A DNA stretch of 64,000 bases from Streptomyces exfoliatus (lineage in GTDB: Bacteria; Actinomycetota; Actinomycetes; Streptomycetales; Streptomycetaceae). The stretch lies in contig NZ_JNZP01000012.1 in assembly GCF_000725545.1 (NCBI RefSeq), positions 124,001-188,000 on the forward strand. The letters are read 5' to 3'. Shown here piece after piece: positions 28,988 through 51,584 of the stretch; within the stretch, counting starts at the first letter, position 1; each line of letters begins with the position of its first letter. The notes beneath the pieces were generated by a model. The model saw nothing but the letters and a program-made list of their open reading frames with translations, did not search any database and had not been told where the DNA came from. Position numbers and translations under genes: made by a program.

Positions 28988-30924
28988 CGACCGCCGACGT
29001 GACGAAGTCCGAGGGCCCGGCTCAGGCCTCCGAAGGCCGTACGCGAGAGACGGACACGAAAGGGACGGAACAGTCCATGAGCGGTACCCGCCCCGACCGT
29101 GTGCTCCTCCCGACCGCCACCGGGGCCGAGTCCCTCGCGGCGCTCCGCGCCATGCTGCACGGCCACCGGCTCCTCGCCGTGGGGGCGATCACCGTCCTGG
29201 TCGCGGGCACGGGCGTCGGACTGCTCACCGCTCCCCTCCTCGGGCACATCGTCGACCTCGTGGTGGACCGGGAGGGCGCGCCCGCCCTGACGCTGCCACT
29301 GGTCCTGCTCGTCGTGGTCGCGGTGGCGCGCGGCGCCGCCGCGACCGTCGGCAGCACCCTCGTGGCGCGGCTCGGCGAGACCGTACTCGCCGCCCTGCGC
29401 GAGCAGTTCATCGAGCGGGCGCTCCGGCTGCCGCTGGACCGCGTCGAGGCGGCCGGTTCGGGCGACCTCGTATCCCGGGTCACCAGCGACGTGTCGATGA
29501 TCGGGAAGTCGGTGCGGCAGGCGCTGCCGGAGTTCAGCCGCTCCGCCCTCACGATCGTGCTCACCCTCGTCGGACTCGCCGTCCTCGACTGGCGCTTCCT
29601 GCTCGCGGCGCTGCTCGCCGCGCCCGTCCAGGTGCTGTCGGTGCGCTGGTACCTGCGCCGGGCGGCCCCCGTGTACGGCGAACACCGGGTCGCCACGGGC
29701 GCGTTGCAGCACCAGCTGCTCGACAGCGTCGGCGGGGTGCGGACCGTACGGGCGTTCCGCCTGAACGGGACGCACACCGAGCTCCTGGAGCGGCGCTCCG
29801 CGGCGGCGCGCGACCTGGGACTGCGGGGCATCCACATCGTCACCGGCTTCTTCTCCCGGCTCAACCTGGCCGAGTTCATCGGGCTCGCCGCGATGCTCGG
29901 CACCGGGTTCGTCCTGGTCGACCGGGGTGCGGTCAGCATCGGTACGGCCACGGCCGCCGCGCTGTACTTCCACAGTCTCTTCAACCCGATCAACGCGACC
30001 CTGTTCCTCCTGGACGACGCCCAGTCGGCGGGGGCCAGCTTCGCCCGCCTGGTCGGGGTCTCGAACCTGCCGGCGGAGCGGCCGGCCGCCGACCACCACG
30101 CCCTCGCGGACGGCTCGGTCGAGGTCTCCGCGCTCAGCCACGCGTACGGCTCCGGAGCCCCCGTGCTGCACGAGGTCGACCTCTGGGTGCGGAGCGGGGA
30201 ACGGGTCGCCCTCGTGGGCGCGAGCGGGGCCGGAAAGACCACCCTGGCCAAGCTCGTCGCGGGCGTCCACACCCCCACCGGCGGCTCGATCAGGCTGGGT
30301 GGGGTGGACTCCGGGGAGCTCGGCCCGGCCGGGGTCCGGCGCGCGGTCGCGCTCATCAGCCAGGAGGTGCACGTCTTCGCCGGGACCCTCGCCGACGATC
30401 TGCGCCTGGCCCGGCCCGAGGCCGACGACCAGGCCCTGCGGGCGGCGCTCGACCGGGTCGGGGCGCTCGAGTGGGCGCTGGCGCTGCCCGAGGGCGTGGA
30501 CACGGTCGTCGGGGAGGGCGGGCACCGGCTGACGGTCACCCAGGCGCAGCATCTCGCCCTGGCCCGGCTCGTGCTCGCGGATCCGCCCATCGCGATCCTC
30601 GACGAGGCCACCGCCGACGCGGGGAGCGCCGGCGCGCGGGTCCTGGAGGAGGCGGCCGCCCGCGCCCTGGAGGGCCGTACGGGGCTGCTCGTCGCCCACC
30701 GGCTGCCGCAGGCCGCCGCGGCCGACCGGATCGTCGTGCTCGACCAGGGCCGGGTCGTGGAGACCGGCACCCACGAGGAGCTGGTGGCCGCGGGCGGCCG
30801 GTACTCCGACCTGTGGGCGGCCTGGTCCGCCAGCCGCAGGGATCCCGGCGACAGGGTGCCGCACCAGGCCCCGGACGCGCAGGCGGACTCGGATGCGGAC
30901 GCGCCGGTCGCGCCGACCGTCTAG
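28984..30924 (+). CDS. ABC exporter half-transporter, catalytic partner
   Basis: This 646-aa protein has an N-terminal extension of about 50 polar residues, six membrane helices and a C-terminal ATPase domain. Walker A (GASGAGKTTLAKLVAG), Walker B (IAILDEATA) and the switch His (LVAHRLPQA) are intact, but the signature is altered to LTVTQ in place of LSGGQ. Combined with its partner, whose signature is intact but whose Walker motifs are lost, the pair can form exactly one competent composite site. The ATG overlaps the upstream stop. ATG codon 32 (MSGTRPDRV) is an alternative start. A strong hairpin terminator follows. Confidence 0.88.
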   Translation: MTTADVTKSEGPAQASEGRTRETDTKGTEQSMSGTRPDRVLLPTATGAESLAALRAMLHGHRLLAVGAITVLVAGTGVGLLTAPLLGHIVDLVVDREGAPALTLPLVLLVVVAVARGAAATVGSTLVARLGETVLAALREQFIERALRLPLDRVEAAGSGDLVSRVTSDVSMIGKSVRQALPEFSRSALTIVLTLVGLAVLDWRFLLAALLAAPVQVLSVRWYLRRAAPVYGEHRVATGALQHQLLDSVGGVRTVRAFRLNGTHTELLERRSAAARDLGLRGIHIVTGFFSRLNLAEFIGLAAMLGTGFVLVDRGAVSIGTATAAALYFHSLFNPINATLFLLDDAQSAGASFARLVGVSNLPAERPAADHHALADGSVEVSALSHAYGSGAPVLHEVDLWVRSGERVALVGASGAGKTTLAKLVAGVHTPTGGSIRLGGVDSGELGPAGVRRAVALISQEVHVFAGTLADDLRLARPEADDQALRAALDRVGALEWALALPEGVDTVVGEGGHRLTVTQAQHLALARLVLADPPIAILDEATADAGSAGARVLEEAAARALEGRTGLLVAHRLPQAAAADRIVVLDQGRVVETGTHEELVAAGGRYSDLWAAWSASRRDPGDRVPHQAPDAQADSDADAPVAPTV

Positions 30925-30942
30925 GAAGGCTCCCGCGCATAC

Positions 30943-30983
30943 GAAGGGGGGCGGCACGACGTCACGTCGTGCCGCCCCCCTTC
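30943..30983. terminator. Perfect 19-bp hairpin terminator
   Basis: The arm 30943-30961 (GAAGGGGGGCGGCACGACG) is exactly complementary to 30965-30983, with a TCA loop. It lies between the exporter and mbtH genes, which converge, and can end transcription from both sides. Confidence 0.92.
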
Positions 30984-30995
30984 CGCTGCCGTGGG

Positions 30996-31205
30996 TCAGT
31001 CCTGCCGGGCTATGAGGCTCGCCGGACGCAGGTCGGTCCAGTGGCTCTCCACGTAGGCCAGGCAGCCCTCACGGGTGTCCTCGCCGAACACGGTCCGCCA
31101 TCCGGCGGGGACCTCGGCGAAGGACGGCCACAGCGAGTGCTGGTTCTCGTCGTTGACCAGAACCAGGAAGCGGCCCTGCGGGTCCTCGAACGGGTTCGTG
31201 CTCAT
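30996..31205 (-). CDS. MbtH-like protein
   Basis: This 69-aa protein carries the family pattern [29 protein letters not shown], and a Trp-Asp-Leu-Arg-Pro end (SHWTDLRP). MbtH-like proteins bind NRPS adenylation domains and are needed for their folding or activity. It lies 57 bp downstream of the NRPS gene in the same direction. The ATG is preceded by GGAGTGAG. It closes the leftward biosynthetic unit before the hairpin at 30943. Confidence 0.96.
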   Translation of the reverse strand: MSTNPFEDPQGRFLVLVNDENQHSLWPSFAEVPAGWRTVFGEDTREGCLAYVESHWTDLRPASLIARQD

Positions 31206-31262
31206 GCGTTCTCACTCCTCATGCGTGGTCGGGCGTCATGTGTGGTCATTCGTAGTGCGTGG

Positions 31263-45647
<14,385 letters not shown>

Positions 45648-45699
45648 CGTACGAAGTGGCCTTTCCCTGGAGGTGCGTGGCGGGGCGGCCCGGATGACG

Positions 45700-45733
45700 C
45701 CGACGGCGTGGCGAGGTTCCGCCACGCCGTCGG
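45700..45733 (-). terminator. Intercistronic hairpin between receptor and NRPS genes
   Basis: CCGACGGCGTGGCG pairs perfectly with CGCCACGCCGTCGG around a 6-nt loop, between the stop of the receptor gene and the start of the NRPS gene in the same direction. It could end or attenuate transcription, or protect the 3' end of the receptor mRNA, so that the receptor is made in excess over the NRPS. No T-run is present. Confidence 0.65.
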
Positions 45734-45774
45734 TCGGGTCGGCTCCGGGCTGGTGGCGCGTCAGCCGGTGGTCG

Positions 45775-46836
45775 TCACTTGATGGCTGCGAGCAGGGGCT
45801 CGATCTCGTCGATGGCGTAGGGGATCGAGAGAACGGTGTTGAAGGAGAACGCGGCGCCGATGTCCGGGTCCTGGTAGGGCACGAACAGGTCGCGCTTCTC
45901 CTGGTGGACCTTCAGCTTCTTGTAGAGCGGCTCGCCCTTGATGCGGTCGTTGGCCTCGGTGCTGGAGGTGACCCAGACGAGCCGGTCGACGTCGAGGACG
46001 TTCAGCTTCTCGGCGCTGAGTTCGGCGACGTTCCAGCCCGGCTTGGCCAGGGTGTCGATCTCCGGCTTCAGCTTGAAGCCCAGTCCGGCGAAGAAGATCG
46101 ACTTGGGGTCGGTCTTCGTGAACGCCGAGTACTTGCCGGCCTCGAAGCTGTCGGCGACGGCCAGGGTCTTGGTGGCGAACTCGGGGTGCTTGTCGCGGAC
46201 GGCCTTGAAGCGGGCGTCGATGTCCGTGATCAGTTTGCCGGCCTCGGCGTCCTTGCCCAGCGCCTTGCCGATCTGCTGGGTCATCAGCTGCCAGGGCGCC
46301 CCGTAGTCGGGGTGGTCCTTGGGCTGGGCGACGACCTTGGTGAACTTGGAGAGCGTGTCGTACTGCTCCTTCTTCATCCCCGAGTACTGGGCGATGACGA
46401 GGTCGGGCTTGAGCGCCGCGATCTTCTCGATGTTGTACTCGTCGCGCTCACCCACGATCTGCGGCTGGGTGGATCCCCACTTGTCCTTGGCCCAGGGCCA
46501 CTTGCCGTACGGCTTCTCCTTGAACCAGTCGACCGCGCCGGCCGGCTTGACGCCGAGCGCGAGCACCGCGTCCTGGTCGGACAGGCCCAGGGTGACGACG
46601 GTCTTCGGCTCCTTGTCGATCGTCGTGGAGCCGTACTTGTGCTCGACGGTGACGGGGAACGCGGCGGGCTTGCCGCCGCCGTCGGCCGATGCCGTCGGGG
46701 TGGTGGTGGCGGGCGACTCGGACTTCTCCGACCCGCCGCCGCAGGCGGCGAGGGCGAGTGCCGCCACCGCGACGACGGCCACACGGGGGGCAGATCTGGC
46801 GAACCGCGCCAGAGCGGGACGTGCACCAGCGGACAC
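45775..46836 (-). CDS. Ferric-siderophore-binding lipoprotein (FepB/FhuD type)
   Basis: This 353-aa receptor has a lipoprotein signal ending in the lipobox LAACGGG (Cys near residue 31), a Ser/Thr/Pro-rich tether, and a class III substrate-binding fold typical of iron-siderophore receptors. Typical segments are [32 protein letters not shown] and [19 protein letters not shown] 46836 has AAAGGA six bases upstream; the ATG at 46872 would add residues ahead of the signal. The closest transport genes are the permeases at 24.8-27.1 kb and 51.6-53.7 kb. It lies between the monooxygenase gene, from which a MITE-like element separates it, and the NRPS gene. Confidence 0.9.
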   Translation of the reverse strand: MSAGARPALARFARSAPRVAVVAVAALALAACGGGSEKSESPATTTPTASADGGGKPAAFPVTVEHKYGSTTIDKEPKTVVTLGLSDQDAVLALGVKPAGAVDWFKEKPYGKWPWAKDKWGSTQPQIVGERDEYNIEKIAALKPDLVIAQYSGMKKEQYDTLSKFTKVVAQPKDHPDYGAPWQLMTQQIGKALGKDAEAGKLITDIDARFKAVRDKHPEFATKTLAVADSFEAGKYSAFTKTDPKSIFFAGLGFKLKPEIDTLAKPGWNVAELSAEKLNVLDVDRLVWVTSSTEANDRIKGEPLYKKLKVHQEKRDLFVPYQDPDIGAAFSFNTVLSIPYAIDEIEPLLAAIK

Positions 46837-46949
46837 GGACGTTCCTTTCGGGGGATTCACAGTGCGTGCCACGCCCGCCGGGACGACAGGGCCGCCGGCC
46901 GGCCGGGGGTGGCGTTCGTGCGTGGGGGGGGGTGGGACGGAGGGGCGCT

Positions 46950-47111
46950 AGGGGGTGTCTTGGCGATCAGGCCGGATCAGGGAGCGGCGTTCGGTGCCGT
47001 GGATCGCAAGGCGGAGGAGGGAGTCATGGCGGAGCCATGGGGAGTGACGACAACGCGGCGAGGCGCGGTGCCGGACGCCGCGAGCCCGGCCTGATCGGCA
47101 AGACACCCCCT
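46950..47111. mobile_element. MITE-like element with 26-bp terminal inverted repeats
   Basis: The ends at 46950-46975 and 47086-47111 are inverted repeats matching at 25 of 26 positions; both begin AGGGGGTGTCTTG from outside. The interior (about 110 bp) folds further, for instance CATGGCGGAGCCATG and a pair of GGCGTT/GGACGCC arms, and has no ORF. The element is bracketed by TA on both sides, as in Tc1/IS630-type insertions. I recall similar short repeats scattered in Streptomyces genomes. Its right end coincides with the stop codon of the monooxygenase gene. Confidence 0.8.
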
Positions 47112-48483
47112 ATCGCGCCGTGCCGACGCCGTCGGCCATCGGCCGTACCGCCCCGGCTGTCGTGGCGGCCTCGGCGGCGGAGGTGGCAGGGGCCCGGTCG
47201 AGGACCGAGGCGAGGATCTCGCCGACCCTGATCGCGGTGTTGGAAAGCAGGGACGAGGTGATGCCGTGGGTGTGCTCGGTGCCGCCCTGGAGGTAGATGC
47301 CGCAGCGCAGTTCGGGGTCGGTGGCGAGCCGGTAGTCCCGTTCGACGCGGACCCGTCCCTGGTCGTCGCGGTGGCAGCGGTCGGCGACCGGGCCGAGGAG
47401 GCCGAGGGGTTCGGCGGGGTCGTATCCGGTGGCGTAGACGACGACGTCGGCGTCGAGAGTGCTCTCCTCGCCGGTGACGAGCGAGGTGACGAAGGCGCGC
47501 ACCTTGTCCGGGCCGTCCTCGACGCCGGTGAGCCGGGAGATGTTGATGAAGCGCAGCCGCTCGGTGCCGAGGACCTTCTCCTGGTACGCCTGGCGGTAGA
47601 GGTCGTCGATGAGGTCGATGTCCACCACGGAGTAGTTGGTGTTCCCGTGGTACTCCATCAGCTTGCGCTTGGTGTCGTCGGGGGCCGTGAAGTACTCGTC
47701 GACGGCGTCCGGGTCGAAGATCCGGTTGGCGAAGGCGCTGTCGTCGGCGGGGCTGTAGCCGTAGCGGGAGAAGACAGCGCAGATCTCGGCCGCGGGGAAC
47801 CTGCGGTGCAGGTAGGCCACGTTCTCTGCGGCGCTCTGTCCGGCGCCGACGACGACGAAGCGCTCGGGAGAGGTGCCTTCGAGGCCCTCCACCTTGGCGA
47901 GCAGGTCGGAGTTGTGCCAGACCCGGTCGCTGCGCTCGACGCCTTCCGGCATGCGAGGGCGAAGTCCCGTACCGAGGACGAGGTTCCGGGCGCGGTGCAC
48001 CACGGTCTCGGATCCGGACCGGGCGGTCACGTCCAGGTACTCCACGACGCCGTCGCGCTCGACCGGTTCGACGGAGATGATCTCGTGGCCGTAGGAGACC
48101 ATGTCGTCCACCTTGGACGCGGCCCACTCGAAGTAGTCGTGGAACTCGACGCGGAGCGGGAAGAGGTTCTTGTGGTTGACGAAGTCGATCAGCCGGCCCT
48201 TGCTCTGCAGGTAACAGAGGAAGCTGTATTCGCTGGTCGGGTTGCGCAGCGTCACCAGGTCCTTGAGGAAGGACACCTGCATGGTCGCGTCGTCGATCAG
48301 CATGCCGCGGTGCCAGCCGAACCGGGGCTGGCGCTCGAAGAAGTGGGCGGTGACCGCTTCCTGCCTTCCGACGCGGGCGTTGTGCTCGCTGAGCGCTATC
48401 GCCATGGCCACATTGGACGGCCCGAAGCCGATGCCTATGAGGTCGTGGACCAGAGGTGCGTCACCAGGAGGAACCTGCGACAT
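47110..48483 (-). CDS. L-ornithine N5-monooxygenase (SidA/PvdA/CchB family)
   Basis: This 457-aa flavoenzyme hydroxylates the side-chain amine of ornithine, the first committed step to hydroxamate siderophores. The FAD motif is GIGFGPSNVAMAIAL, the NADPH motif VVVGAGQSAAENVAYL, and the ATG motif VVYATGYDP. WHRGMLIDDATMQVSFLKDLVTLRNP is also characteristic. ATG 48483 has GGGAG four bases upstream; upstream codons to 48534 are not conserved-looking. An iron box lies 79 bp upstream. The stop codon TAG lies at the border of a MITE-like element. The ornithine probably comes from the iron-controlled arg genes at 17.5-22 kb. The hydroxyornithine would go to the NRPS (A3) and to the formyltransferase. 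Confidence 0.94.
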   Translation of the reverse strand: MSQVPPGDAPLVHDLIGIGFGPSNVAMAIALSEHNARVGRQEAVTAHFFERQPRFGWHRGMLIDDATMQVSFLKDLVTLRNPTSEYSFLCYLQSKGRLIDFVNHKNLFPLRVEFHDYFEWAASKVDDMVSYGHEIISVEPVERDGVVEYLDVTARSGSETVVHRARNLVLGTGLRPRMPEGVERSDRVWHNSDLLAKVEGLEGTSPERFVVVGAGQSAAENVAYLHRRFPAAEICAVFSRYGYSPADDSAFANRIFDPDAVDEYFTAPDDTKRKLMEYHGNTNYSVVDIDLIDDLYRQAYQEKVLGTERLRFINISRLTGVEDGPDKVRAFVTSLVTGEESTLDADVVVYATGYDPAEPLGLLGPVADRCHRDDQGRVRVERDYRLATDPELRCGIYLQGGTEHTHGITSSLLSNTAIRVGEILASVLDRAPATSAAEAATTAGAVRPMADGVGTAR

Positions 48484-48561
48484 GTCACTCCCATCGTGCG
48501 GGAAAGAGGCTGAGGGGGAACGGGCATCGGGCACGCCGACGTCGCGGCAGCCGCGCAGAAC

Positions 48562-48580
48562 TTAGGTAAAGCTAACCTGA
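48562..48580 (-). promoter_or_regulatory. Iron box for the monooxygenase-receptor-NRPS unit
   Basis: TTAGGTAAAGCTAACCTGA (+ strand) matches the iron-box consensus at 16 of 19 positions, in the promoter region of the monooxygenase gene. Confidence 0.75.
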
Positions 48581-48665
48581 TCCGACGGCGCTGTCGACCG
48601 GACAAATCGGACCTGACGAAGTGCAGGCAATTCCAACAGCCACATGAATCAAGGTAGTTGCACTG

Positions 48666-48684
48666 TTAGGTAAGGCTTGCTTTA
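48666..48684 (+). promoter_or_regulatory. Iron box for the formyltransferase unit
   Basis: TTAGGTAAGGCTTGCTTTA matches the consensus at 14 of 19 positions, 37 bp before the formyltransferase start. The left half is good and the right half is degenerate, so binding may be weaker. Confidence 0.6.
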
Positions 48685-48721
48685 CTTCTGACGGTCAGTC
48701 GCCTTCCGAGGAGGAAACCCG

Positions 48722-49669
48722 ATGCGGGTCGTCATGTTCGGTTATCAGACCTGGGGCCATCGCACCCTCCGGGCGCTCCTGGACTCCGAACACGATGTGG
48801 TGCTCGTCGTGACGCACCCCAAGAGCGAGCACGCGTACGAGAAGATCTGGAGCGACTCGGTCGCCGACCTCGCGACGGAGCACGGCGTCCCGGTCGTCAT
48901 CCGCAACAGGCCCGACGACGAGGAGCTGTTCGCCCGCCTCAAGGAGGCGGACCCGGACATCATCGTCGCGAACAACTGGCGTACGTGGATCCCGCCGCAC
49001 ATCTACAACCTGCCCCGCCACGGGACGCTGAACATCCACGACTCGCTGCTGCCCAAGTACGCCGGCTTCTCCCCGCTGATCTGGGCCCTCATCAACGGCG
49101 AGCGGGAAGTCGGCGTCACGGCCCACATGATGGACGAGGTCCTCGACGCCGGCGACATCGTCCAGCAGCGCGCGGTGCCCGTCGGACCGAAGGACACGGC
49201 CACCGACCTCTTCCACAAGACGGTCGACCTCATCGCCCCGGTCACGATCGGCGCACTCGACCAGATCGCCTCGGGACAGGCAGAGTTCACCCGGCAGGAC
49301 CGGTCACAGGCCAGCTTCTTCCACAAGCGGGCCGAGGAGGACATCCGCATCGACTGGACCTGGCCCGCCGAGGTCCTGGAGCGCCTGGTCCGCGCCCAGT
49401 CCGCGCCGTACCCGAGCGCCTTCACCTTCCACCGGGGCAAGCGTCTCGAAATCCTCTCCGCCGTGGTCTCCGAGGGACGCTACGGCGGCACCCCGGGCCG
49501 CGTCTTCTACCGCGAGGGGGACGGCGTCGTGATCGTCGCCGGGGCCGACGCCCGCACCGGCCGCAACCACGGCCTCGCCCTCACCCGCGTCCGGACCGAG
49601 GACGGCCACGAGCTGCCGGCCACCGAGTACTTCACCTCCATGGGCGGCTACCTCACCAGCCGCCCCTGA
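48722..49669 (+). CDS. N5-hydroxyornithine formyltransferase (CchA-like)
   Basis: This 315-aa protein belongs to the methionyl-tRNA-formyltransferase fold. Catalytic residues are in LNIHDSLLPKYAGFSP (Asn and His) and MDEVLDAGDI (Asp), so it should transfer a formyl group from formyl-tetrahydrofolate. The C-terminal OB-like domain (FHRGKRLEILSAV) is present. In coelichelin biosynthesis the comparable enzyme, CchA, formylates hydroxyornithine, and its position beside the N5-monooxygenase and NRPS supports the same role. The ATG is preceded by GGAGGAAA. It would provide formyl-hydroxyornithine to NRPS modules 1 and 4. Confidence 0.9.
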   Translation: MRVVMFGYQTWGHRTLRALLDSEHDVVLVVTHPKSEHAYEKIWSDSVADLATEHGVPVVIRNRPDDEELFARLKEADPDIIVANNWRTWIPPHIYNLPRHGTLNIHDSLLPKYAGFSPLIWALINGEREVGVTAHMMDEVLDAGDIVQQRAVPVGPKDTATDLFHKTVDLIAPVTIGALDQIASGQAEFTRQDRSQASFFHKRAEEDIRIDWTWPAEVLERLVRAQSAPYPSAFTFHRGKRLEILSAVVSEGRYGGTPGRVFYREGDGVVIVAGADARTGRNHGLALTRVRTEDGHELPATEYFTSMGGYLTSRP

Positions 49670-49695
49670 CGACCGGGGTGAGTGAGGAACAGCCG

Positions 49696-50373
49696 ATGGA
49701 CCGGCCCGTCGTCTCCGGTGTCGCGCACGACCTCTCGGGGGCGACGTTCGCCGTCGTCGGCATCTCGACCATGCCGACCGACTGGGCGCAAGTCTTCCGA
49801 TCGCTCGCGAACGCCGGCCTGACACTCGACCCGCTCACGGGCGCGGCCCCGCCGGCCCCGCCCGCCCAGGGCGTCACGCCGCCCTCCCCCGGCGTGACGC
49901 CCTCCCCCGGCGCGCCACCTCCCAGCGTGCTGGATCTCAACGCGTACCTCATGCACTCCGTCGGCAGGGCCGCGCGCCGGAAACTGGCCGAGAAGCTGGA
50001 GGCCCGGGGGTTACGCCTCTGGCACCTCACCGTGATGACGCTGCTCGCCGAACTCGGCCCGCAGATGAAGACGGCCCTCGCGACCAGGCTCGCCATCAAC
50101 CCCAGCGACCTGGTGAAGATCGTCGACGATCTGGTGCGCCTCCGCCACGCGCACTGCGTCCGGGACCGGGCGGACCGGCGCCGCGTCGTCGTACGGCTCA
50201 CCCCGGAGGGCGGGGCGGCCCTCCGCGACCTCAGCGCGGAGATCGCGTCCACGGACGACGAGATCCTGGCCCCGCTCGACACCGGGGAGCGCGAGCAACT
50301 GGCCTCGTTACTGCGTCGCGTCCATGGCCACCTCGAACGGGCACCGGCCGAGCGGGCGCGCCGGCGCCCCTGA
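49696..50373 (+). CDS. MarR-family regulator with an extra N-terminal domain
   Basis: This 225-aa protein has a MarR winged-helix domain at about residues 80-215 (LRLWHLTVMTLLAELGPQMKTALATRLAINPSDLVKIVDDLV, then RDRADRRRVVVRLTPEGGAAL with the wing). Before it lie about 50 residues of unrecognised sequence (SGATFAVVGISTMPTDWAQVFRSL) and a Pro-rich linker with repeated PSPGVTP. The extension is unusual, since MarR proteins are normally about 150 aa. ATG 49696 has GAGGAA seven bases upstream. It follows the formyltransferase by 26 bp and is probably co-transcribed with it. It may adjust siderophore gene expression, but no operator is evident. Confidence 0.75.
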   Translation: MDRPVVSGVAHDLSGATFAVVGISTMPTDWAQVFRSLANAGLTLDPLTGAAPPAPPAQGVTPPSPGVTPSPGAPPPSVLDLNAYLMHSVGRAARRKLAEKLEARGLRLWHLTVMTLLAELGPQMKTALATRLAINPSDLVKIVDDLVRLRHAHCVRDRADRRRVVVRLTPEGGAALRDLSAEIASTDDEILAPLDTGEREQLASLLRRVHGHLERAPAERARRRP

Positions 50374-50412
50374 TCACAACCGTGACCTCCCGGTGATCGA
50401 ACCCGGGAATTA

Positions 50413-50431
50413 ATAGGTTAGGCTCACCTAA
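50413..50431 (+). promoter_or_regulatory. Iron box for the second uptake unit
   Basis: ATAGGTTAGGCTCACCTAA matches the iron-box consensus at 17 of 19 positions and lies 84 bp before the second receptor gene. Confidence 0.8.
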
Positions 50432-50515
50432 CAAGAGCCCGCGATGGCCGCTGCCCCTGCTCGGGGCGGGCCGGTCGGGGCCTCAGTACACCCTGCCCGG
50501 AGACAAGGATCCACC

Positions 50516-51568
50516 ATGCCTTCTGTGTTCACCCCCCTTCGTCGTCGCGTCCTCGCGGCGGGCGCCGCCGCGGTCTCGCTCGGCCTGATGGTGACCGGGT
50601 GCGGCTCGGACGAGAAGAAAGACGACGCGGCAGGCGCGGAGACCAAGGCCCCGGCAGGCGCTTTCCCCGTCACCATCAAGAGCGCCCTCGGTGAAGCCGT
50701 CATCAAGGAGAAGCCGAAGCGCGTCGTGACCCTCGGTCAGGGCTCCGCGGAGACCGCCATCGCCCTCGGCAACGTCCCGGTCGGCATCGAGAGCTACCCG
50801 TGGGGCAGCGACAAGACGGGCTACCTGCCCTGGATCCACGACGCGGTGAAGAAGTCCGGCGCCACGCTGCCCAAGCAGTTCAACGGTGGTGAGGAGCTCG
50901 ACATCGAGGCCATCACCGAGCTCGAGCCCGACGTCATCCTCGCCCCGTGGTCCGGCATCACGCAGAAGCAGTACGACATCCTCAAGGACATCGCGCCGAC
51001 CGTCGCCTATCCCGACAAGGCGTGGAGCACCAACTGGGACCAGCAGATCGAGATCATCTCGAAGGCGCTGGGCCAGCCGGAGAAGGCCAAGGAGCTGACG
51101 TCGAAGATCGACAAGCAGCTCACGGACGCCGCCGCGACCCGCCCGAACTACAAGAACGTCACGTTCTCGTACATCTACAACACCGGCCCCGGCACCCTCG
51201 GCATCTTCAAGCCCGAGGAGCAGCGCGTGTCCATGGTGTCGAAGCTGGGCCTCAAGGTCGACCCGATCGTGAACACGTTCAAGGAGACCGACGGCACCGA
51301 CTCGGCCCTCATCGGCCTGGAGAACGCCAACAAGCTTTCCAAGAGCGACATCGCCTTCACCTTCTACATGGACGACAAGTCCCGCAAGGAGATCGAGGCG
51401 CAGCCGCTGTACGCGGCGATCCCGGCCGTGAAGAAGGGCGCGCTCGTCTACAGCAACGACCAGCCGTTCGTCACCGCCTCGTCGATGATCAACCCGCTGA
51501 CGGTGCCGTACAGCATCGAGCGCTACCTCCCGATGATCGACAAGGCCGTCGCCAAGGCCGGGAAGTAA
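50516..51568 (+). CDS. Ferric-siderophore-binding lipoprotein, second receptor
   Basis: This 350-aa receptor has a lipobox MVTGCGSD (Cys near residue 26) after an Arg-rich start, and an iron-siderophore-type binding fold (VVTLGQGSAETAIALGNVP, ELEPDVILAPWSGITQKQYDIL, SMINPLTVPYSIERYLPMI). It is a distant paralogue of the receptor at 45.8 kb; shared segments suggest the same general ligand class. ATG 50516 has AAGGA six bases upstream. It is followed after 16 bp by a FecCD permease pair, so the three form a transport unit behind one iron box, but without an ATPase gene. Confidence 0.9.
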   Translation: MPSVFTPLRRRVLAAGAAAVSLGLMVTGCGSDEKKDDAAGAETKAPAGAFPVTIKSALGEAVIKEKPKRVVTLGQGSAETAIALGNVPVGIESYPWGSDKTGYLPWIHDAVKKSGATLPKQFNGGEELDIEAITELEPDVILAPWSGITQKQYDILKDIAPTVAYPDKAWSTNWDQQIEIISKALGQPEKAKELTSKIDKQLTDAAATRPNYKNVTFSYIYNTGPGTLGIFKPEEQRVSMVSKLGLKVDPIVNTFKETDGTDSALIGLENANKLSKSDIAFTFYMDDKSRKEIEAQPLYAAIPAVKKGALVYSNDQPFVTASSMINPLTVPYSIERYLPMIDKAVAKAGK

Positions 51569-51584
51569 CAGCGGGTCCCCCAGC

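Noticed and set aside
46837..47109. Small coding gene between the receptor and monooxygenase genes
   Set aside because: Most of the space is the MITE-like element; open frames there lack ribosome-binding sites and follow the inverted repeats.
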